Positions 17,117 to 30,000 of a DNA stretch of 64,000 nucleotides are shown piece after piece (positions within the stretch are counted from its first letter, which is position 1; the number at the start of each line of letters is the position of its first letter). The notes below the pieces were generated by a model. The model made no database searches, had not been told where the DNA came from, and was given only the letters and a program-made list of their open reading frames with translations. Position numbers and translations under genes: made by a program. Where the stretch lies: NCBI GenBank assembly GCA_023974075.1, contig CM043807.1, positions 9,973,676 through 10,037,675 on the forward strand, in the 5' to 3' direction. This stretch comes from Chaenocephalus aceratus. Lineage: Eukaryota > Chordata > Actinopteri > Perciformes > Channichthyidae.

Positions 17117-19539
17117 TTAGTCTTCTTCATGAATGGCGACGTCCACATGTTCATACGTTTTGAAGGCCTTCATGTTACACCTCTGTAGTGTGGCACCGAG
17201 CTGATTTCCCGGGCCGACCTCGTAGGTGTAAGGGAACTTCTTTCCGTGCATCCTCTCGTAGATCTCGTGCAGTGTTTGCTCCCACTTCACCGGCGACACC
17301 AGCTGCGTCACCAGCTGCCGGCGCACGTGTTTCTCGTTCATGTAGCGCTTTCCGTCCACATTAGAGTACACGTTGATGTCGGGACGACGGACCTGAACGG
17401 GAGAGAAATATAGATGTTAGATGAAAAGGTGAGCTACTAAATTAAGAGTGTCGGCGAACAAATTGGCTAATGATGAGGTTACAAATGATCACATAACATG
17501 GAATGATGAAAATAATGTAGGTTGTTAAAGTTTGAATTAACAGATAAACCTTTTGTCCATAAAATGTCATAAAAAGGAGAAAATATGTATTTAGTTTACT
17601 ATTAATGACAAGGAAACAAACACATATTTTGCACTTTAGCACGAATAATGACTATTATTAACATTGGATTATAAAAATCAAGTCCAGATTTATATTTTGT
17701 TGATAGACTGATTAATTAATTGGTTAATTGTCGCAGTAGTCGTGTTTTTTTCCTTTTAATGGGAAGTTGGGAACCACCACACAAGAAATTTTAACACATT
17801 TATTTTTTACATTTTGTAAATGGTTTATGTTGATGAAGTTTTCATTTAAAACTATACAAGGTTTGTAATTATGGAGCAGCTCTTCTATAAGTGGGTGACT
17901 TGAGGGTGGGTAATGGGTGCCACAATATATTTTTTGACCAAACACTTTGAATACGGTTTCACTATGAAAAAACTAGGCAACATGAACTTCAAGTACATGT
18001 TTATATAACATGATTAAGATGTGGCTTAATAAAACCTGTGACTGACCTCCACCTGTCTGAGCACCTCTCTGAGCGGTTCAGTAGCCGACTCCATCAGCTT
18101 CGTGTGGAAGGCCCCGCTGACCAGGAGGGGTTTGGTCCTCATGAACTGGAGACGTCGAGAGTTTTGCTGCAGGAAATCCAGAGCCTGAGGAGAGAATACA
18201 GTAACTGTACTTTAGATAAAACAACAAGGATTTGTGGTAAAAGTTGTCTCATCTGTTAATTAATAGCTATATTTTGGATGGCTGCCATAATGCTCCATAC
18301 CTGCTGGTGCCCTGCAATGACCCTGCCATCAGGGAACAGGTAGTTGGCCACAGAGCAGACGGGCTCCTCGATCCCCAGGCTCATGCAGTGCTCTTTAGCC
18401 TGCAGACAAGCGTGTTTATACTGAGCCTGAGGTCTACCAACAACGGACAGCATCCCACTGGGAACCAGCTCTGATGCTCTCTGCATGGCCTCTGCACGAA
18501 CCTTCACCACATACAGAGCTATAGGACACAGAGAGGTTCATATAAAACATATTCATTTTTTAACTGAGCAACATAGTATTTGTCGTGTGTAAGTTAGGAA
18601 ACAAACTTACCTTCTGCAAAGTTCATGGCTCCAGAAAAAACCAGAGCAGCAAATTCTCCAACACTAAAACCTGCAGCAGCGACACACATCTCAATGGCCT
18701 GTGGACAAAAGTGTCAGAAGTTACATAAAACAATTAAATAATATGTATTATTATAAATTAAATTACTCAACAGCATATTGAGTTGACCATTATCTCCACT
18801 GCGTTAATTATATGTTATGATACTGTATACCTTTACTCTAATAATTTATTGTGCACCCTATAAGATTACTTTTTCAGAACATTTCAAAGAATACAAATTT
18901 TAGTGGTATTATAAGAAATGCCCACTTTTACAAGCTGCAGCATTAAAGTGATTAGCACTATTGCATTCATAATTATAATCCTGTTATATATTACATATGG
19001 TTTTAAAATGGGGCATTCTGCATACATTGTACTTATATTGTATATATTTATATTTTACTCGGTAGTATTTCTGCTTATACTGCTGGTCAATGGATGTTAT
19101 GTTACTCGACTAATCGGACAGGCACCTTGGGGTTCTCGTGGTTGAGCCTCTCCACCGCAGCCAGGGAGGTGACGAACACGGCGGGCTGACAGTGCACCGT
19201 CCTCTGCAGCTCCTCCTCGGGGCCCTGCAGGCACAGAGACAGCAGGTCGTACCCGAGGATCTTCTGGGCCACCGTGAACATTTCCTTAACGTTAGGGTAC
19301 TGCAGGAGTCCTCTACCCATGCCGACAAACTGGCTGCCCTGGCCGGGGAAGAGGAGCACGGAGCACTCGGCGGGGTCCTTCTTGGGTCTCCGCTGCTTCG
19401 GTGGCTCGCTGTCCGGGAGAGGATCCGGGAGAGAAGCCGGGGTTTCGGGGTGTTTGGAGCAGAGTCTCCTGCTCACAGACACCAGACTGACCTTCCCTCT
19501 GGAGGCTGCTGACAGCCGGACACCCACTGAAGCCAGCAT
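17117..19539 (-). CDS. mcat: mcat, mitochondrial malonyl-CoA:ACP transacylase
   Basis: MCAT moves malonyl groups from CoA to the mitochondrial acyl carrier protein, supplying type II fatty acid synthesis and so lipoate production. Five exons: 19126-19539, 18611-18698, 18301-18518, 18047-18184 and 17117-17392 (TAA), 377 residues against 390 in human. An Arg/Ser-rich presequence without acidic residues (about 1-28) fits mitochondrial import. The acyltransferase fold shows FPGQGSQ at 64-70, the nucleophile elbow GFSVGE with Ser150, VRAEAMQ carrying the substrate-binding Arg, GAFHT with the catalytic His, and the late SPVKWEQTL and EVGPGNQLG motifs. All introns are GT-AG and phases agree. Expression is likely from a short upstream promoter at 19540-19700. 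Confidence 0.97.
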
Positions 19540-20413
19540 GGCGTCACCTGATTATATCCTCACAGGTTAAGAAAGACCCATACTCTGTCTGGAAATCTAT
19601 AATTTATTTAGCAAGAACTATTAAGTGTATTTCTAACAGTCAACATGAGACAGTCCTGAGGGCCGCCATGTTAATTCACGTCACAAGGTTGATTTGTTCT
19701 TCTTCCGGTTAATCTCTATGTTCTTTCATCATACAGCGACACCTTCAGGTCATAATATATCACGACTTTATATTCTAAAAACATTTACACTGACTTTCTA
19801 TTATCTTCCCCTCAATAAATATCTTTGTGAGAAAAAAGGTGAACTATATGAACTACATTTATATTACACATACACACCAATACCAATATATGTGTGATAA
19901 TCTACTCTCTGATGATAAGAGCATCCTGCTATAATTCCACTGTTTAGCCCTTTGCTGGACTTGACTGAAAATAAAGATGTGTTTAAAAATAAAGACCAAG
20001 TTAATATAGGCTACAGCATTCAGACAACCAACAAGGTAAAACCTTTTCAATCTGCGTTAAAAAATATACAGAAACAGAGACTTTTATTTAATTAAAATCA
20101 TTTTCGGGCAGTTTAATTTTAATAAAGATATCTTAGAGCGATTGTATGAATTAAAATGTGTTTCCCATGAAAATGAAAGAGTTAACAAAATGGGTTTTTT
20201 TCATCAAAACTTTATTGTACAAAACCGTATTTCTCAAGTGAGTCAATTGTGTTGTATTAAATCCTGTATCATGTTGTGTAATTATTTCTCCATTTTAGTG
20301 TGCATTTAATATAATAAAATTAATTTAATAATACAAAGCTTATGCAGATTATTTTCTTGTATTATAAATAGCTTTTCTCCTTCCAGTCTCCACTCTCGGT
20401 CTAATCCAGATGT
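19540..20413. other. Intergenic, mcat promoter and def6 3' UTR
   Basis: Sequence just upstream of mcat (19540-19720) includes GCCGCCATGTT and CTTCTTCCGG, an ETS-like promoter word common in mitochondrial genes. AT-rich 19730-20400 is probably def6 3' UTR; TACAATAAAG on the minus strand near 20210-20220 could be its polyA signal. tspo and ttll12, which follow mcat in human, are not here. Confidence 0.5.
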
Positions 20414-21982
20414 TTAATCTGACAGGTGGGCGGCCTCCAGCTGCTCCTCCAGCATCTCGCTGCCTTCTGGCATCTTTCTATTCTGATCGGCCCTCATCTT
20501 GTATTTAGAGATGAACTCATTACTGGCCAATGCTCCTTCCTTTTTTGGACACATGCTTTTTGATAAATTGCGATTATCCGTACGTCCTACGAAACAAAAA
20601 CAAAAAACATTTTCATGACAAAGTTTGATCTTGTTCACAGACAAATTGGTCATTTAGGTCAAAAGTAGGATATATTTCAAGCGCCCTTTCGGTGAGTTTG
20701 AAAATCTCATAAACGTGATAACAGTTTCAATCAAGGTTGGTGTTTTACCTCCGGGACTGATGGGTGTCATGAGGCGGTTCAGCTGGACGTTCCAGTGTTT
20801 TACATGTTGACTGGCATATCTCAGCTTCTCTTGTACCTCCTGGAATAGGAAAATCACAAAAAGTAGTTTATAGTGCATGCTTTTTTATAGTTTTAAACGT
20901 GCTGCACATTGAGATCCCACTCTTTCTTACCTCCAGGCGCTGGTGGCTCCTCTGGCGAGAAGCCTGCAAATCCTGGAGCTCCTGAGAGGCGGAGTGCAGA
21001 GCTGAGGGGGTGTCCTCGTCCGGACTGCCGCCTGAGGCCTCCTGTATGGGGCTGAGGCACTTCAAGGTCCTCTGCTGCTCCTGCAGGAGCTGGCACTGCT
21101 TCTTCTTCACGTCTTCTTCCCGCAGCACCCTGGAAAAGAGAAGAACCCAACTGAAATCAAGTAACCTCTCATGTCTGATAAGTTTGGCTGGTAAGAATAT
21201 AGGTTTTAAGACTGAGTCATACGCATGTTTTTAAGTTTCAGTGAGACTTCTATCTTATGGGGATATCATTATCCAGTTGCAAAGAAAGATCCTTAAATGC
21301 AGCCAGAAAGCATAGAAAACAGTGGCCCCTCATACTTACAGAACCTGCCTGAGACTTTTTACATTCTTACGTTTTCCCGTAAACTTTAGGATTAAAGTAA
21401 TCCAGAAATATTTGCCACTAAATCCATGGACCCTTCACATTCAAGGACTACTAATAGCTCATTCGGCGTACCTTGAATACTGTATGAAAACAAATATAGG
21501 ATGTGTTTTAACACTGCTACTTTATTCCTCGGTAGCATTATACTTCCTGTTTATAATCCCCAAAGCTTTATGAGAAGAAGTCATTCTATTTAAGAGAAGA
21601 ATTACAAATAATAAGACCTTTTAACAGTATGTCTTCATGTTGAACTTACATATTTAGTTGCATTAGAAAGGTTGATAATGTCTAATCAACATGGTGCTTA
21701 TGTGACACTCTCCTTTATTGGTTCCTACTGTGTCAAAATGCAGTGTGGGACTTTGAAAACATCTGGTTTAGAGAAGGCTATAATAGGAATACAGTTGGTG
21801 TTTGTTTATCACCTCTCCAGTTCCTGTCTGGCCCTCTCCTCCTCCAGCCGGGCGTGGATCTCCATGTTGAGAGCAGACTCCAGTTTCTGCTGGGTCAGCT
21901 CCAACTCCTGAATCCTCTTCTTCTGTTGCTCAGCCTCCTTTTCCTTCTCCTGCATCTCTGCCTGCATGCTTTCCCTCAGCTA

Positions 21983-22070
<88 letters not shown>

Positions 22071-25000
22071 ACGCACACACACACACACACACAGAGCGGA
22101 AATAGCTGACCTTTTCCTGATTCACCTTTTCCATGAATCTCACCACATAAACTCGCTGAAGGTTAAGCCTGACATTTACACCGCCTGCTCTTTTCAGAAC
22201 TCTGAATTCAGCGAATCATAAATAAACGTTGACATCTGGAAAACTTTCTCTCACCGACTCGGCCTCCTTCAGCTGTCTCTCCAGCTCCATCTGCACCTCC
22301 TTCTGTTTCCTCCTCTCTTTTTCCTCGGCCTCCCTTCGTTTGGTTTCTAATTCACGCGCATGCTGCAAGACACGGATAAAGTTAAAGGTTCAAACAAAGC
22401 TATGAGTTATCGTCCCCCAGTTGCGTAAAGTAACTAAGTATATATATTAAAGTACTATATTAAAGTACAATTCTGAGCTACTTGAGTATTTTGTACTTTG
22501 AACTTCTACCCCACTACCATTCAGAGGTGAATTGTGTACTTTTACTCCACAACATTTATTTTACACCTTTAGTTGCTTTGCAATTTCGGATTAATGTTAA
22601 ACAATATAATCAACACTTAAATAAGACTTTAGTTTGGATTACATTTGCATGCTACCCTGAAATGAATTAAATAATTAAAACTAGCTGCACTTTTACCAGC
22701 TTGATATACACATTAATGCATCAATAATTATAATCAAAACATGTAATATGTATTTTTCTGAAATCCGCCAATCTGCATAAAAAAAATGTGTTTGGTACTT
22801 TAGTTATATTCAGATGCTAATACTTTTGTACTTTTACATGGGTAACATTTTGAATAGAGGACTTTTACTTGTAACAGAGTATTCCTACATTCTGGTACTT
22901 CTACTTTTTCCTCCATTCTCACCTGTATGATACTTTCTATTTCTAAATCCTGTCTGTCTTTGTTTTTCTCCATCTTCTCCATCTCCTGGATGCTGTAGTC
23001 GTCTGATAGGCTGCTCAGGCTGCTGCCGCTGCTCCGGGCGCTCCGACTGCGCTCCCGGTGGCTGTGTTCCCTCTTGACCCGCCGCTTCAGCTTCAGCACG
23101 AAGTGAAGAGAGGCCTTCGCCTCGCCCTGGAGACGGAGGGCTGTCTGAAGAGCTGGAGAAGGGGAAGGGAAAAAACAAAAGACCCCCATTATTTTAATAA
23201 AGATGCATGGTATACTTTTAAATATTATTTGTATATATTTAATTTTTTTAATTAATTTTATATTTATTTTTCCTGTTCATCTTTTTATTTTAGTTGTTTT
23301 TAATATTATTCTTCACTATATTTAACTTTCCTGTACATCTTTTAATTAAGTATTTTTATTTTATTCTGTCTTTTATTTGTATTGTATTGTATTGCATTAT
23401 TTCTATGCACAAATTAAACTTTGACAATAGATCCAACACATAACACAGTGAGCACTTAAAATAAATAATTATAATAAAAGAAAACTGTGACATATGGGAA
23501 AACAATCGCTTTCTTGCAGTTAGATGAGAACATGGACACAAAAGTCTGCACAGTTCAGACAGCAGCTGGATAGGAATGTTATCAATCTTTTCATCTAACC
23601 ACCCAACATGCCAAACTATTCCTCTAAAATGTTCTTTAAAAAGCCAGTGAATAAATTAGAGCCCTCAGTGATCACACACACAATTAATCACTGCAGTCAA
23701 AATGTAATGACTGACTGTTTGCTAACACTTATATACACACCAACACACCTTGAGTCCACTCCACCTTCTGTCTCTGGTCAGACGCGCTCATCTCAAAGGT
23801 TTTAGTGTGAGTCTTCACACAGAACAAACAGCGCTTCCCCTCCCTGTCTGCAATAGTCTGAGACAGATTGAGGGTTAAAGGATTTCAGGACTTTGCCTGA
23901 ACACAAAGATACTGCATAATGAAACGTGCAGTGTTTACGCTACATTTCCTCACCCACCTCTATGACACAGCTCTTATCCAGCTGGATCTCCCCTCTCTTG
24001 TCTTTTAATGCCTCGCTGACATAGTAAGCCATGGAGGAGGGCTTCAGCACAAACCAGCGCTCAGTCCAGTTCCTGCGTACATGGCCCTTTTTCCACATAT
24101 AACCCTGGAAAACAAAGGAGTTTTAGGAACACAAAACTGACGAGCTCGATGACAAACAGAAAAAAGAGGAAAATACTCACCCTTTTGAGAACATTGTGAT
24201 ACATCTCAAGAAAGACCTCGTTCAGAGCCAGACTGAAGGCCTCGGCGCTGGTGACCCTCAGCAACCGGCCAGCAGCCATGTGCTCCAGGAAGGTCCATAC
24301 AGACATGTCACTCTCCTGCACCGGGGCATCCTGGGATATTAAGTCCTCCAGTGGCTTCCCGTCCCACTCCTGGCTCATCGCTGTGGAGATTTTCTTCAGG
24401 AGATACTCCACCTAAAAGCATTCAAATATTAGAATGAAATCGTTTGGTGTGTTGAGGCTGGTCCAAACTTGCAAAGTGAAGCGATGTCGACTGAAAACAT
24501 TTATTTTTCTCAAATGTGTGATTTTAATCTCAGAGTTTTTTCTCACACATGTATGACCTATAATCCGAGTATATTCTAATTTTACCATTTTAATCTCAGA
24601 GAATATCCAAGTTTTGACTGAATTCTTGGAAATTCATTTTTCTCCTCAAAATCCTAAACCCCTTACCCGGGCTCTTAATTATCATGTGTATACTTCTTTA
24701 CCAACACTATCAATAATACGCCCCTGTACATATCGTACAGATGTATTTCTGTTACTAAATGTACTTTTACAGAGGAAATCTACTGATCTGAAAAGACAAA
24801 AGCTGTTTATTTTTGTCTCTGTTGACAAGAAACCAAAAGCTTCATGGAGGAAGCGGCGGAAGGAAGAGACTCATTAACTTTCTAACTTGCACTTGCTTTT
24901 TTCTACTGTGAAAAAATGTGAATCATTCCGACTTTGTTAGACCACCAGCAGGGTTTATATGGAACATAATACTTCTAGCAGTTAGGAGATCACATTAGAG

Positions 25001-27014
25001 ACTCCCTTAAAGCCATTGTTGTTGCCTTGCGATATGTTGCCTTGTTGCGATATGTTGCCTTGCGATATGTTGCCTTGCGATATGTTGCCTTGTTGCGATA
25101 TGTTGCCTTGCGATATGTTGCCTTGCGATATGTTGCCTTGTGATATGTTACCTTGCGATATGTTGCCTTGCGATATGTTGCCTTGCGATATGTTGCCTTG
25201 TTGCGATATGTTGCCTTGTTGCGATATGTTACGTTGCGATATGTTGCCTTGTGATATGTTACGTTGCGATATGTTGCCTTGCGATATGTTGCCTTGCGAT
25301 ATGTTGCTTTGTTGCGATATGTTACCTTGCGATATGTTGCCTTGTTGCGATATGTTACCTTGCGATATGTTGCCTTGCGATATGTTACCTTGTTGCGATA
25401 TGTTGCCTTGCGATATGTTGCCTTGCGATATGTTACCTTGCGATATGTTGCCTTGTTGCGATATGTTGCCTTGTTGCGATATGTTGCCTTGTTGCGATAT
25501 GTTGCCTTGCGATATGTTACCTTGCGATATGTTTCCTTGTTGCGATATGTTGCCTTGTTGCGATATGTTGCGATATGTTGCCTTGCGATATGTTGCCTTG
25601 TTGCGATATGTTACCTTGCGATATGTTGCCTTGCGATATGTTGCCTTGTTGCGATATGTTGCCTTGTTGCGATATGTTGCGATATGTTGCCTTGTTGCGA
25701 TATGTTACCTTGCGATATGTTGCCTTGCGATATGTTGCCTTGTTGCGATATGTTGCCTTGTTGTGATATGTTACCTTGCGATATGTTGCCTTGCGATATG
25801 TTGCCTTGCGATATGTTACCTTGCGAAACTTGATTTGCCTTATGAATGTTAAGGAAGGAATTCCTGCACTTTATTTATTTATTTTCTTTTGCTGTACAAT
25901 GCCAAAATGCATTTTATACTCCAAAATATAATTATGATAGACTTGAGTCACACTTGCTGTTGACTCCTACCACACATTCCTGTTTCATCGTCAACAGCTT
26001 TACCTCCTCAGGTATCATCACCAGTGGGTAGCGGTCTTCAGACAACAGGTTGAATAAACAGAAGAGCTTGAAACAGTCTCTTTCCGATAGCATCGCCCCC
26101 TGTGGTAACCCTCTAAAGTTCTTCTTCATGGTCATCATCCAGCACAGGTCATCAAACTTCTCCTTGTCAAACATCCCCTCTTTGACCTGAAAACACAGAA
26201 AAGAGACTTGTTTAACTGCTCTTAATTGGAAAACTGTGGACCAAGAATGCTAATGTGGATTGAAGAAAATGCATCACAATGTCAATGGAAAAGATACGGC
26301 ATATAAAAAATGATGAGGAAATGTGGAGACTTTTAAAGGTCCCCTAATTGACTCTTCTTCAACAATCTATTAGGTCTCAGATATATACAAAACATGTCTC
26401 TGAAGTGTTTGGCTTGAAATAACAAAAATGCATTGCAGCATGCCATAAACCCCTCTGTTTCAGCTCTGTTTTAAATGTGCTGATTCTGTGTCTGTAGCTT
26501 TAAATGAAAAAGAAATGCCCAACTCGAACGCCCCCTCCATTTAAAAAAACATAATGGTGCTCTAGCAGGAGATTCAGGTGATAAGGTGGGCAGGTTACCT
26601 TGGTTGGTTATTGGCTAACAACCCAAAAAAACATTGTGACATCACAAAGTGGCCAAAATCGAATAAGCTGATTTCTGGTTTCTATATAGATGGATCAGGA
26701 CAAAAAGAGAGAGAATCTTTGTTCCTGAAACTTTCCGAATATCTTAACACAGAGGGGACACTATGGTTATGACTAAAAGACATAAAAGTGGATTTTGCAC
26801 AACAGGTCATGCACTTCTCAAGACATGGAGGCAATGTAGGTTCTTTATTTGTTTGATTCGATTATTATGATGATTTCATGGTTGATTGACCTAATTGTAA
26901 ATCACTTTATATAATTGCATTCGCTAAATGAAATGTAATGTATGATAATTTTGTCCATTTATTAACTATTTAACTGAGGATAGGGATGGGGTGATGGGAG
27001 GGAAAACAGGGTGG

Positions 27015-27048
<34 letters not shown>

Positions 27049-27052
27049 ATAT

Positions 27053-27092
<40 letters not shown>

Positions 27093-30000
27093 ATATCACC
27101 CCAATTCTGGCTTCATTGCATTGGCTTCCAGTTCGGTTCAGAATAGATTTTAAACTCCTTTTATTTGTTTTTAAAGCCCTAAAATGGGCTGGCTCCTGCC
27201 TATATAGCCGAACTCCTCCATCGCTACACCCCAGGCAGAGCCTTAAGGTCGGCTGATCAGCTGCTGTTGATAGACCAGGCTTAAAACCCGAGGGCATCGA
27301 GCTTTTGCAGCGGCTGGCCCTAGGCTCTGGAATACTTTGCCCCTCCGTGTGAGGTCGGCCCAGACCCTGTTTTTTTTTTAAATCAACACTTAAAACTCAC
27401 TTTTTGTCTTTGGCTTTTGTTTAATTATCTATTTAGTTATTTATTTATTCATTTAGTTCTTTATTGTAATATTTATAACATAACATAGGATTTCATAAAG
27501 TATTTTTATCAAATATAGGAATAGTAGATAGGATTACTTAAAATATAGTACCTTGCGGTTTATTCTTAAAAACCCTTACCCTTAGGCCCTGACACACCAA
27601 CCCGATTTTGGGAGTCAGAGGCCGTCAGAGGCTGTCGGGCATTCGCGGCGCCGTAGTCAGGTTGGTGTGTCCCGCACCGTCGACCGTGACACGCCTTATT
27701 TGGACTGCCAGACCCGATGCATGGCCGATTCAACATGTTGAATCGGCCATGCATCGGGTCTGGCAGTCGGACCAAATAATCACTCTGATTGGCTGTTCAG
27801 CTAGTGAATCAGTGCATGAGAAGCGAAGCGGAAGTGAGGGACGTAAACAAACGATTTAAGAAGGCACACACAGACTGCTATTCATTTTCATCTCATCATG
27901 GCGATCTGGAATGATGCAAACGAAGACCTGCTCATCACCTTGATCCAGGAGAGGCCAGCTCTGTATGATATTACTGGAGAAAAGATACTCTTCTTCTTCT
28001 TCTCTGTCTTCCGGTTGTTGCCTCTTTTGAATGACGAATACACACTACCGCCGCCTGCTGGTAAGGAGAGTTATTGCCACTCACGCACTGAAGTCGGTGC
28101 GGTGTGTTCCCGTGCGACACATGGCCAAAACGCAGGAGAACACGGCCAGGCAACAGCCGACTTCAGCGTCGGCTAGTCCTCTGGTGACTGCTTGGTGTGT
28201 CAGGGCCTTACACACCCCCCATTTTCCCTCTGCTGGTCTATGGCCTTGTAGAGGGTAACGGGGTACAGAGTCGCTTAGATAAGCGGGGGAGTGCATCTGA
28301 CGAAGAGATAGGTTGTTGTGCTCCCTATCTCTGTTTCTTATCCTATATCTAATAGAACTGCTCGGGTCTTGATAGATTGAGTGGGGAAGTTCATGAGATC
28401 TTTCTAGAGGGTTATCAAGAATAACTTTTATCCAATGACCTTTTCCCTCTCTGTCTGTGTCTGTGTATTCTCTTGTTCCGATTAACCCAGCCAAATCTTT
28501 TTTCTTGTTTTGTATCTATATCTACGCCGGGATCCGGAGTCGAGGCTGATCCTCTTGCTGTAGTCCTGTGTCTTAGATCCTCTATCCTGAGTTCTGGATT
28601 AAGTCGTGGACTTCGGGTCATGGCTGAACCTGTCTCTGCGGTCCTGCCTTGGGTCTCGTCATGCTGCTTCCCTGATGGCTTCCACAGGATTATAGCTGAC
28701 ATCCTCGTGGATTATACAGAGACATGCATTTCCTAACATTCGGTCTATATGCTGTAAAATATATTATCTCTTCGATTTACACACGGCATCGATTGCACGT
28801 CTGTCCGTCCTGGGAGAGGGATCCCTCCTCTGTTGCTCTCCCTGAGGTTTCTCCCATTTTTTCCCCTTAAACTGTGGGTTTTCTCTGGAAGTTTTTCCTT
28901 GTACGATGTGAAGGGTCTAAGGACAGAGGGTGTCGTTTTTTTCTCATACTGATATTCTGAACAATCTGTGCTGTTGTATTTGCTGTAAAGTGTCTCTACT
29001 GTAGGCTATTTTTATTTTATGTACAGCACTTTGGCTCGACCAAAAATCGTTTATAAATGTGCTATATAAATAAAACTTGATTTGATTTGATATACATTAT
29101 ATATATATATCGGGAAATGTATAAATGCACAGAAAAAAAATAAAACATATAAAACATTTCTGTTTATAACTGCTACCTTATCCAGTATATATTTGTTGAG
29201 GTAGGGCATGTAGCCTTGATTAGACACCGGCCCATCGTCATCATCCTGGAAGTGTTCCTCCAGAGTCACCGGGTCGTGTGGGATGTTCAGCACTGTGTAC
29301 AGGTTGTGGGACAGCACCTGAAGAACACACACATATACAGGTGATTAGTCACATAAACACATCATCTCAATGTTTTCTTCTGTGCTTAGCAGATTTCTTC
29401 ATACACACACAACCCCAGACAGCTGTTTCAAAGCATGTCAGGACAGATTTCTGCTATTTCCCTGGATTCTTCTCTCTACAGAGGATCTGTCAGGCATGTA
29501 GGGACTGGACGGAGCTACATGACAGACAAAAAATAAAACTCACTGAGGGGAAACATGGTTAAATAAGATCAATACTGTTTTATCTCTTACATTATTTGAT
29601 ACATTGACAGTGCTGGTATTATGTCACTGTTTATGTTTCTGTGCCACAGAGAAAGATTGGACTTTGAACTTGAAACTGGGCACATGCTTCTCCTTCAGTT
29701 TGGTCAGGTTATGTGCAATTTAGAAAAAAAGCTTTTATCAAATATTTGAACTCGTATGTGAGCTTGAAGGGCGTTTATGTTGAAACTGATCTCAGATTAC
29801 AATGTTTATTCACCCAGTACAAGTAAGTATTTCACTTGATGCAAATACAACGATATATGGTTGAGTTTTGGCTTGTTTTCAGCCACAAAAAGTTATTTGA
29901 ATGGAAAAAGTATCACAGTTAAAGTCAGTTTTTGTGTCCAGTGGACGGACCTCGCTCTCAGTTTCCCGATCTTAAATTGCCTGCATACATTCCTGCTTAC

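Noticed and set aside
19138..19570. Plus-strand frames opposite mcat exon 1
   Set aside because: Shadows of the GC-rich mcat first exon, whose minus-strand product is unmistakable.
25016..25852. 278-codon open frame (and two others) on the plus strand
   Set aside because: Produced by a minisatellite whose unit lengths are multiples of three; it lies in def6 intron 3 and repeats MLPCD/ICCLA-type words with no domain.
26088..26103. CTCF-like CCACAGGGGGCG on the minus strand
   Set aside because: Lacks one base of the core spacing and is inside a def6 coding exon.
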